Positions 5,747-10,234 of a stretch of DNA of 10,234 nt are shown here, piece by piece. Numbering within the stretch: position 1 is the stretch's first letter; every line of letters begins with the position of its first letter. Both the position numbers and the translations under genes were made by a program. Below the pieces are notes generated by a model. The model saw nothing but the letters and a program-made list of their open reading frames with translations, did not search any database and was not told where the DNA came from. Source of the stretch: Patescibacteria group bacterium (lineage in GTDB: Bacteria; Patescibacteriota; Minisyncoccia; Portnoybacterales; GWB1-42-6); assembly GCA_018826025.1 (NCBI GenBank), contig JAHKAK010000041.1, positions 1 through 10,234 on the forward strand, read 5' to 3'.

Positions 5747-6547
5747 ATGGGTATATTATACATTGTCGCCACACCCCTTGGCAACTTAAAAGATATAACG
5801 GAGCGGGCGCTAGAAACTTTAAAGAGCGTTGATTTGGTAGTTTGCGAAGATACGCGCCAAACCATAAAATTGCTTAACCATTATCAAATCAAAAAGCCCT
5901 TGATGAGTTATTTTCAGCACAGCAAACTGTCCAAAATTGAATATATCGCGCGGCAATTGGCTGAAGGCAAAAACCTCGCGCTGGTCACAGACGCGGGCAC
6001 GCCGGGGATTTCGGACCCGGGGAATAAATTGATAGAACAATTATTATTGTTCGAGCGAGGCGCCGTAGGCGCGGAGTCGAGAACTAATAATTTAGATTCC
6101 TCGACCTGTGTTTCGCCGGAGGCTTTGGCAAGGCGAGCAAGCTCGAGGAATAAACTCTCTATAAAAATTGTTCCTATTCCCGGCCCCTGCGCGGCCATTG
6201 CCGCCTTAAGCGTTTCCGGTTTTCCAACGGACAAATTTGTTTTTATGGGTTTTCCGCCGCATAAAAAGGGACGACAGAAATATTTTGATGAAGTTGTCGG
6301 CGCTGGCCATACGGTCGTGTTTTATGAGTCGCCACACCGAATTCTGCGCGGCTTGGAGGATTTAAAATTAGCGTTTATTCGCGCTGAAATTAGTGTCGAT
6401 TCGCGAGACTTAGTCGTCTGTCGCGAATTGACCAAAATGTTTGAAAGCGTTTATCGCGGAACAGCCGAGGAAATTTTGAATATATTAAATAGCGATAAGA
6501 ATAATTTAAAAGGGGAGTTTGTGATTGTTGTCAAAAAACATGAGTAA
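5747..6547 (+). CDS. rsmI: 16S rRNA (cytidine-1402-2'-O)-methyltransferase RsmI, with an in-frame repeat insertion
   Basis: RsmI methylates the 2'-OH of C1402 in the 16S rRNA decoding centre using SAM; it belongs to the tetrapyrrole methylase fold. Seen: LYIVATPLGNLKDITERAL (residues 4-22), VDLVVCEDTRQTIKLLNHY, LVTDAGTPGISDPG (79-92) and PIPGPCAAIAALSVSGFPTD (143-162). FMGFPPHKKGR, TVVFYESPHRI and VCRELTKMFE follow. Residues about 99-138 are foreign to the family: normally only a few residues separate SDPGxxL from the VPIPGPCA strand. That segment matches a palindromic repeat element (6044-6153) also present in metG and tatD. All core motifs remain intact, so the enzyme is probably functional with the loop. 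The gene overlaps metG by 8 bases. Confidence 0.95.
   Translation: MGILYIVATPLGNLKDITERALETLKSVDLVVCEDTRQTIKLLNHYQIKKPLMSYFQHSKLSKIEYIARQLAEGKNLALVTDAGTPGISDPGNKLIEQLLLFERGAVGAESRTNNLDSSTCVSPEALARRASSRNKLSIKIVPIPGPCAAIAALSVSGFPTDKFVFMGFPPHKKGRQKYFDEVVGAGHTVVFYESPHRILRGLEDLKLAFIRAEISVDSRDLVVCRELTKMFESVYRGTAEEILNILNSDKNNLKGEFVIVVKKHE
6044..6153. repeat. Palindromic element inserted in frame in rsmI (reverse orientation)
   Basis: It opens with TTATTGTTCGA (6044-6054) and closes with TCGAGGAATAA (6143-6153). These are the reverse complements, one mismatch in total, of the ends of the elements in metG and tatD. The first part, TTATTGTTCGAGCGAGGCGC then GGAGTCGAGAAC, is nearly identical to the inverse of tatD 8956-8997. 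Internal stems include ATTCCTCGA/TCGAGGAAT (6096-6104/6143-6151). It encodes about 37 residues, LLFERGAVGAESRT onwards. Confidence 0.85.
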
Positions 6548-8036
6548 AAAATATATAACAACCACTTTGCCGTATGTTAACGCCGAGCCGCATATTGGCT
6601 ACGCCATGGAAGTTGTGCGGGCGGATGTTTGGGTACGCCGGCAGCGATTATCGCAGAGAAACGAGACATTTTTTAATTTGGGCGTGGACGAACACGGTCT
6701 TAAAATTTACCAACGGGCTAAGGAACTGGGGCTTAAGCCGCAGGCTTATTGCGATCAGCAGGCGGCTAAGTGGCGGGAATTGAGCCAAACGCTTAATCTA
6801 AGCGAGCACAATTTTATCCGGACAACTGATGAGCATCATATCAAGGCGGTGCAAGAATTTTGGCGTCAAGCGAAAAATAACGGTTTTATTTACAAAAAAA
6901 ACTATCAGGCCAAGTATTGCGTTGGTTGTGAATTGGAGAAGACCGAATCCGAGTTGGTGGATGGTGGCTGTCCGTTGCATCCCAAGCAGGCGCTGCAAAT
7001 AATTGAGGAAGAAAACTACTTTTTTAAATTTTCCGAGTTTCAGCAGCCACTGTTGGATTTATACGCCAAAAATTCCGAGTTTGTGGTGCCGGCGCACCGG
7101 TTCAATGAAATTAAAAGTTTTGTGAAAGCCGGTTTGCAGGATTTTAGTATTTCGCGCTTGAAAACCAAAATGCCCTGGGGCATAGAGGTGCCTGGCGACG
7201 AAACGCAGGTAATCTACGTTTGGTTTGACGCGTTGATCAACTATATATCAGCGCTTGGGTGGCCCTCCTCCGCCAAGGCTACGGAGGGCAAGCCGGGTTT
7301 ACTCAGCGCCAAAGTAGGCGATCCTGGTGCTTTTTACGATTGGTGGCCAGCCGTGCAAGTTGCCGGCAAAGATAATTTGCGCCAGCAGTCAGCCATGTGG
7401 CAGGCAATGTTAATGGCCGTTAATTTGCCGCCGTCAAAACAAGTTTTCATTAATAGTTTTTTAACTAGCAATGGGCAGAAGATGAGCAAATCTTTGGGAA
7501 ACGTTATCGCGCCGCAAGAGCTGACGGTAAAATTTGGCGCAGACGGCACGCGCTATCTTTTAGCTTCCCTCAACACTTTTGGCGATGATATGGATATAAC
7601 GCTGGCGGGACTGACGGATAAATATAACGCGGAGCTGGCTAATGGTCTTGGAAATCTGATCAGCCGGGTTTTCAAATTAGCTAGCGATTATTCTTCGACC
7701 GAACTTCGGCAGCAAGCCGAAGCGAGTGGAGAAGTTCTCGACTTCGCTCGAACAATAAATGATTTTATGGAAGTGATGAAATTTTCCGAGGCCATAGAAA
7801 AGATTAAAGCTAAAATTGATTGGGCGAATAAATATATTGACGACACAAAACTTTGGGAATTGGTGAAGAACGACAAAGATAAATCCCAAAAAATTCTAGC
7901 CGAACTTTTGGGTGTGATTATTGCGGCGGGGGAGAGCTTGCAATCCATTATGCCCCAGACGACTGAGAAAATTCTGGCTGGTGCCAGAGCGGAGAAAATA
8001 GTAAAAGGCGAGGGGCTATTTCCACGGGTTCTTTAA
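6540..8036 (+). CDS. metG: Methionyl-tRNA synthetase, with two in-frame repeat insertions
   Basis: Charges initiator and elongator tRNA-Met. 498 aa from ATG 6540, which gives the typical N-terminus MSKKYITTTLPYVNAEPHIG. Seen: the HIGH motif as HIGY (18-21), FFNLGVDEHGLKI, a zinc knuckle Cx2C (C127, C130) with CPLH (C144, H147), and VWFDALINYISALGWP. KMSKS follows at 314-318, then a helical anticodon-binding domain containing WANKYIDDTKLW. The C-terminal EMAP/Trbp111 tRNA-binding domain is absent, as in many short MetRS. Two insertions relative to the family: about 242-261 (SSAKATEGK plus linker) and about 383-406, both repeat-derived. Alternative start: TTG 6525 has AAGGGGAG seven bases upstream and would add five residues. 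The overlap with rsmI implies one transcript and coupled translation. Confidence 0.96.
   Translation: MSKKYITTTLPYVNAEPHIGYAMEVVRADVWVRRQRLSQRNETFFNLGVDEHGLKIYQRAKELGLKPQAYCDQQAAKWRELSQTLNLSEHNFIRTTDEHHIKAVQEFWRQAKNNGFIYKKNYQAKYCVGCELEKTESELVDGGCPLHPKQALQIIEEENYFFKFSEFQQPLLDLYAKNSEFVVPAHRFNEIKSFVKAGLQDFSISRLKTKMPWGIEVPGDETQVIYVWFDALINYISALGWPSSAKATEGKPGLLSAKVGDPGAFYDWWPAVQVAGKDNLRQQSAMWQAMLMAVNLPPSKQVFINSFLTSNGQKMSKSLGNVIAPQELTVKFGADGTRYLLASLNTFGDDMDITLAGLTDKYNAELANGLGNLISRVFKLASDYSSTELRQQAEASGEVLDFARTINDFMEVMKFSEAIEKIKAKIDWANKYIDDTKLWELVKNDKDKSQKILAELLGVIIAAGESLQSIMPQTTEKILAGARAEKIVKGEGLFPRVL
7267..7287. repeat. Short palindrome inside metG encoding SSAKATEGK
   Basis: CCTCCG (7267-7272) pairs with CGGAGG (7282-7287), with GCC/GGC inside. 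It encodes the non-conserved residues 243-251, in the loop after the conserved YISALGWP and before the conserved AGKDNLR region. Confidence 0.6.
7688..7758. repeat. Palindromic element inserted in frame in metG
   Basis: Its ends are TTATTCTTCGA (7688-7698) and TCGAACAATAA (7748-7758), which are inverted repeats of each other with one mismatch. Internal stem CTTCGGC/GCCGAAG (7704-7710/7716-7722). GAAGTTCTCGACTTCGC (7731-7747) is identical to tatD 8954-8970. It encodes YSSTELRQQAEASGEVLDFA and a few more residues, at the start of the anticodon-binding domain. Confidence 0.85.
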
Positions 8037-8058
8037 ATAGAAAGACAGGAGGCGTCTT

Positions 8059-8295
8059 ATGAAAAAACTAGTCAAGTGGATTAAAGTTTTGGCGGTTGGC
8101 ATTTTTTATCTGGTAATTCTGGGCGTTGCCTTGGTTTTGACAGTTGGTCTTATTATTGGTATTTTATCTTCAGAAATGCGTTTTTTCTTTAAGCCCACGA
8201 TGATTTTATTGATTAGTATCTACGCGGCAATTGTTTTCGCTGCTGCCTGGGGAGGAATGCGAAAATCTATTAATCATAATTTTGTGGCCGAGTAG
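8059..8295 (+). CDS. Small two-helix membrane protein, 78 aa
   Basis: No family recognised. A basic N-terminus (MKKLVKWIK) is followed by a long hydrophobic helix at about 8-36, then a short polar/aromatic turn, SSEMRFFFKP. A second helix follows at about 47-66, ending in a tail with basic and acidic residues (GGMRKSINHNFVAE). No metal or catalytic motif is present. The start is firm: AGGAGG lies seven bases upstream of the ATG. It begins 22 bases after the metG stop and precedes a strong terminator, so it is probably the last gene of the rsmI-metG unit. It could be a small accessory or stress-type membrane protein, but nothing in the sequence decides this. Confidence 0.75.
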   Translation: MKKLVKWIKVLAVGIFYLVILGVALVLTVGLIIGILSSEMRFFFKPTMILLISIYAAIVFAAAWGGMRKSINHNFVAE

Positions 8296-8307
8296 AATTA
8301 GCCGGTT

Positions 8308-8341
8308 AACGGGTCTCATTAAACAGACCCGTTTCTTTTTT
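8308..8341 (+). terminator. Rho-independent terminator of the rsmI-metG unit
   Basis: AACGGGTCT (8308-8316), an eight-base loop, AGACCCGTT (8325-8333), then TCTTTTTT. It lies 12 bases after the stop of the 78-aa membrane protein gene. Confidence 0.9.
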
Positions 8342-8357
8342 CAGAGAGTAAAAGAAT

Positions 8358-8366
8358 TGTTATAAT
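8358..8366 (+). promoter_or_regulatory. Extended -10 promoter of tatD
   Basis: A perfect extended -10, TGtTATAAT, starts 16 bases after the terminator T-tract. The ATG at 8378 is 11 bases beyond the -10 box, giving a leader of about 0-5 nt. No Shine-Dalgarno is present and no clear -35 is needed with the TG extension. Confidence 0.6.
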
Positions 8367-8377
8367 AAAAAATACCC

Positions 8378-9316
8378 ATGTTAATTGATACTCACGCGCA
8401 TATAAATTTTAGCGCTTATAAGGATGACGGCGAAGAAGTAATAAAGCGTTCTTTAGCCGAAGGAACTTGGCTGATAAATGTCGGTTCCGAAAAAGATACT
8501 TCGCGCCGCGCGGTGGAATACGCCCAAAAATATAAAGAGGGCGTTTTTGCGGCAGTGGGATTGCATCCCGGACATTTGGCGGACGTGGAATACGAAGAAG
8601 AAATTAAGGGCGAGCGAGTAAAATTTTCTACAGCCGCTGAAGTTTTTGACGCGGAACATTATTTTAATTTGGCGCGTGAAGATAAAGTGGTGGCTATTGG
8701 CGAGATTGGGCTGGATTACTACCGAACGGCCGCGGATAAACGCGGAACAGATACGCGGATAAACGCGGAAAAAAATCTGCAAAAAGAGGTCTTGCTGGAA
8801 CAATTAGGTTTGGCGGAAAAATTAAACAAGCCCGTGATGTTGCATTGCCGCGAGGCGCATGAAGATTTGATAGGGATTTTGAAAAATTTCAATAATTATT
8901 CTTCGAGCCCCTCGACTTCGCTCGGGGTAAACCGCGTCGAGAAGTCTAAAAATGAAGTTCTCGACTTCGCACCTGCGGCGCTTCGCTCGAACAATAAGTT
9001 AACTGGTGTTGTCCATAGTTTTTCCGGACGCTGGTCGCAAGCCCAGCAATATTTAGCTATGGGATTTTACCTCGGTTTTAATGGAATCATTACTTTTGCG
9101 CGGGATTATGACCGAGTAGTAAAAGAAATGCCGTTGGAAAGATTGGTGCTGGAAACAGACTGCCCTTATTTGACCCCGGAGCCATTTCGTAGTAAAAGAA
9201 ATGAACCAAGCTATGTACGATATGTAGCGCAAAAGGTGGCGGAATTGAGGGGAATAAGCGTGGAGGAGGTAGCGGAAACGACGACGAGGAATGCGAGAGA
9301 GTTGTTTAAAATATGA
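8378..9316 (+). CDS. tatD: TatD family metal-dependent DNase, with two repeat-derived insertions
   Basis: TatD-type hydrolase, a TIM-barrel enzyme with 3'-5' exonuclease activity on DNA in characterised members. 312 aa, against about 255-265 usual. All expected metal ligands are visible: H6 and H8 in DTHAHIN, E109 in AIGEIGLDYY, H156 in VMLHCREA, H213 in VVHSFSG and D261 in LETDCPYL. The C-terminus, NEPSYVRYVAQKVAELRGIS then TTRNARELF, is standard. The extra length comes mostly from about 117-131 (ADKRGTDTRINAEK, from a 16-base direct repeat) and about 173-206 (YSSSPSTSLG to RSNNK, from a palindromic element). Both lie in surface loops after conserved strands, so activity is likely kept. The extended -10 box just upstream and the lack of a Shine-Dalgarno suggest a very short leader. 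Confidence 0.95.
   Translation: MLIDTHAHINFSAYKDDGEEVIKRSLAEGTWLINVGSEKDTSRRAVEYAQKYKEGVFAAVGLHPGHLADVEYEEEIKGERVKFSTAAEVFDAEHYFNLAREDKVVAIGEIGLDYYRTAADKRGTDTRINAEKNLQKEVLLEQLGLAEKLNKPVMLHCREAHEDLIGILKNFNNYSSSPSTSLGVNRVEKSKNEVLDFAPAALRSNNKLTGVVHSFSGRWSQAQQYLAMGFYLGFNGIITFARDYDRVVKEMPLERLVLETDCPYLTPEPFRSKRNEPSYVRYVAQKVAELRGISVEEVAETTTRNARELFKI
8731..8769. repeat. Perfect 16-base direct repeat inside tatD
   Basis: CGCGGATAAACGCGGA occurs at 8731-8746 and again at 8754-8769, seven bases apart. The 23-base period is not a multiple of three, so the two copies are read in different frames (ADKRG and RINAE). Each copy is itself nearly a CGCGGATAAA tandem. The encoded stretch replaces the short loop between GLDYYR and the following helix. 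Confidence 0.8.
8896..8997. repeat. Palindromic element inserted in frame in tatD
   Basis: Its ends TTATTCTTCGA (8896-8906) and TCGAACAATAA (8987-8997) are identical to those of the metG element, and the left end is read in the same frame (N/D-YSS). The shared internal block GAAGTTCTCGACTTCGC is at 8954-8970. It is 102 bases long, exactly 34 codons. A further internal stem is CCCCTCGA/TCGGGG (8909-8916/8922-8927). Confidence 0.85.
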
Positions 9317-9327
9317 TACGAAAAATT

Positions 9328-9363
9328 CCCCTCTTTTTAAAGAGGGGTTAGGGGAGATTTAAA
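9328..9363. repeat. Pyrimidine-rich hairpin repeat, left flank of the DUF559 gene (inverted copy)
   Basis: Stem CCCCTCTTT (9328-9336) and AAAGAGGGG (9339-9347), then TTAGGGGAGATTTAA. On the minus strand it reads TTAAATC-TCCCCT-AACC plus the stem, the same plan as the copy at 9709. Its GGGGAG (9351-9356), seven bases from the ATG at 9364, serves as the Shine-Dalgarno of the DUF559 gene. It begins 11 bases after the tatD stop. Confidence 0.88.
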
Positions 9364-9753
9364 ATGCTTTTTAAATATAAGAAAAATCTTAAAAGTTCGA
9401 GCCGTAAACTGCGGCATGAGACGACGGACGCAGAAAGGCTGCTGTGGAGAAAAATTCGGTGCAAACAGTTAAGCGGTTATCAATTCAACAGACAAAAACC
9501 GATTGATAATTTTATTGTTGATTTCTATTGTTGTCGGGCAATGTTGGCAATTGAGATTGACGGAGGGCAGCACTACGAGGAAGAATATCAAAAGAAAGAT
9601 AAATTGAGAGACGATAGACTAAAACAGTTAGGCATAAAAGTCTTAAGATTCACTAATCTGGACGTTTTGAAAAATATTGATGGTGTGGTTATGAGGATTG
9701 AAGAAGAGTTAAATCCCTCCCAACCTCCCTTTAAAAAGGGAGGAGAAGATTAA
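9364..9753 (+). CDS. DUF559 (Vsr-like) endonuclease-domain protein
   Basis: 129 aa of the DUF559 family, predicted to have a Vsr/PD-(D/E)XK nuclease fold; the cellular role of the family is not established. Seen: the N-terminal helix LRHETTDAERLLWRKIR (about 17-32), then GYQFNRQKPIDNFIVDFYC (38-56, D53) and LAIEIDGGQHYEE (61-73, with E64, D66 and H70 as likely active-site residues). DDRLKQLGIKVLRFTNLDVL (83-102) follows. All conserved blocks are present, so an active nuclease is plausible. The last 14 residues, LNPSQPPFKKGGED, are encoded by the right-hand hairpin repeat, and the Shine-Dalgarno lies in the left-hand one. The gene is thus a cassette framed by inverted repeats between tatD and def. 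There is no methyltransferase nearby, so a Vsr-type partner to a modification enzyme is not supported here. Confidence 0.9.
   Translation: MLFKYKKNLKSSSRKLRHETTDAERLLWRKIRCKQLSGYQFNRQKPIDNFIVDFYCCRAMLAIEIDGGQHYEEEYQKKDKLRDDRLKQLGIKVLRFTNLDVLKNIDGVVMRIEEELNPSQPPFKKGGED
9709..9750. repeat. Pyrimidine-rich hairpin repeat, right flank of the DUF559 gene
   Basis: TTAAATC-CCTCCC-AACC leads into the stem CCTCCCTTT (9724-9732) and AAAGGGAGG (9735-9743). It overlaps the 3' end of the DUF559 frame (codons 116-129), and the stop TAA at 9751-9753 follows directly. It is nearly identical in its first half to the copy at 715-757 upstream of the NIF3 gene. Confidence 0.88.
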
Positions 9754-9757
9754 TTTG

Positions 9758-9763
9758 TATGAT
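9758..9763 (+). promoter_or_regulatory. Possible -10 box of def
   Basis: TATGAT ends nine bases before the def ATG at 9773. No Shine-Dalgarno lies near the ATG; the nearest, AGGAG in the hairpin at 9741-9745, is 27 bases away. A very short or absent leader would explain this, but the box is only 5/6 and no -35 is evident. Confidence 0.3.
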
Positions 9764-9772
9764 ATTCGCATT

Positions 9773-10234
9773 ATGATCTTAGACATCAAAACTTATCCCG
9801 ATAAAGCTTTAGCTAAAAAAACCAAACTAGTTGGCGAGGTTAATGCTGAAATAAAAAAATTAATTGATGATATGGTGGAAACGCTTTACGCTCGGCGCGG
9901 CGCGGGGCTGGCTGCTAACCAAGTGGGGGAGTCAAAACGCGTGGCGGTAGTGGATGATGGACAGGGTTTGCTGATTTTAGTTAATCCTAAAATTATCAAA
10001 AAGAAGGGAGAAACAGTTATGGCTGAAGGTTGTTTGAGTTTCCCAGGCGTGCAATTGGAAATTAAGCGGCCGGAAAAAATTGAAGTGGAATATTTGGATA
10101 AAAATGGGCAGCTAAAAAAACTAAAAACCCAAGACCTCTTGGCCCGGGTGATTTGTCACGAAGTTGACCACTTGGATGGCAAGACGATGTTGGATAGGTT
10201 GCCATTGCTGAAACGACTGAAAATGAAGAAGCAA
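9773..10234 (+). CDS. def: Peptide deformylase, 3'-truncated by the window end
   Basis: Removes the N-formyl group from nascent proteins at the ribosome using a metal (usually Fe2+). 154 residues are visible with no stop. All three signature motifs are present: motif I GAGLAANQ (43-50), motif II EGCLSFPG (85-92, metal ligand C87) and motif III HEVDHLDG (129-136, ligands H129 and H133, catalytic E130). The family is usually about 150-200 aa, so only a short tail is missing. The start ATG 9773 gives MILDIKTYPDKALAKKT, a normal N-terminus; an earlier ATG at 9759 hits a stop within five codons. It starts 19 bases after the DUF559 stop. Together with metG and rsmI it belongs to the translation-initiation theme of the region. 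Confidence 0.96.
   Translation, partial: MILDIKTYPDKALAKKTKLVGEVNAEIKKLIDDMVETLYARRGAGLAANQVGESKRVAVVDDGQGLLILVNPKIIKKKGETVMAEGCLSFPGVQLEIKRPEKIEVEYLDKNGQLKKLKTQDLLARVICHEVDHLDGKTMLDRLPLLKRLKMKKQ

Noticed and set aside
6525..6539. TTG start for metG, five codons upstream
   Set aside because: It has a good Shine-Dalgarno at the right distance and cannot be excluded, but ATG 6540 gives the usual MetRS N-terminus, and tight overlap with rsmI allows coupling.
9364..9753. DUF559 gene as a Vsr mismatch-repair partner of a DNA methyltransferase
   Set aside because: No methyltransferase gene is in the window and the protein fits DUF559 better than Vsr proper.

Overview
The window looks like a chromosomal segment of an uncultured, streamlined bacterium, most likely a member of the Candidate Phyla Radiation (Patescibacteria, Parcubacteria-like). 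This rests on single-chain glycyl-tRNA and short methionyl-tRNA synthetases, the CPR-like style of the TatD, NIF3 and M16 proteins, several very short leaders, and a high density of palindromic repeats, some inside genes. TGA is used as a normal stop (tatD and the 62-aa ORF), so this is not a TGA=Gly lineage. No rRNA, tRNA, CRISPR array or classical transposase is seen. The phylum call is inference from gene style only.

Layout. 1-666: 3' part of glyQS. 675-786: a nested palindrome, then a NIF3-family gene (809-1747). 1748-2088: hairpin-rich non-coding DNA. 2089-2277: a 62-aa unknown protein. 2278-2792: two terminators, several hairpins, a likely promoter and another nested palindrome. 2793-4055: an M16 zinc peptidase. 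4149-5159: an AI-2E/PerM-type membrane protein. A bidirectional terminator (5202-5235) separates it from a convergent unknown membrane protein (5246-5704, minus strand). 5747-8295: rsmI and metG, which overlap, then a 78-aa two-helix membrane protein, closed by a terminator. 8378-9316: tatD. 9364-9753: a DUF559 Vsr-like nuclease gene set exactly between two inverted palindromic repeats. 9773-10234: def (peptide deformylase), cut by the window end.

How the genes relate. The core is translation and protein maturation: GlyRS, MetRS, RsmI (16S rRNA 2'-O-methylation) and peptide deformylase. The order rsmI-metG-tatD resembles the Bacillus yabC-metS-yabD neighbourhood.

The unusual content is the repeats. 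(1) A pyrimidine-rich hairpin family, core TTAAMTC-N5/6-AACC then a stem, occurs at least eight times. Stem bases vary in compensating fashion, two of the sites are nested inside other palindromes, and two inverted copies frame the DUF559 gene, giving it its Shine-Dalgarno and its last 14 codons. (2) A second family with ends TTATTCTTCGA and TCGAACAATAA sits in frame inside rsmI, metG and tatD, much like the protein-inserted palindromic elements of Rickettsia. (3) Further repeats lie inside metG and tatD and between genes. A DUF559 nuclease linked to hairpin repeats, as RAYT proteins are to REPs, is the best candidate for an undescribed system here.
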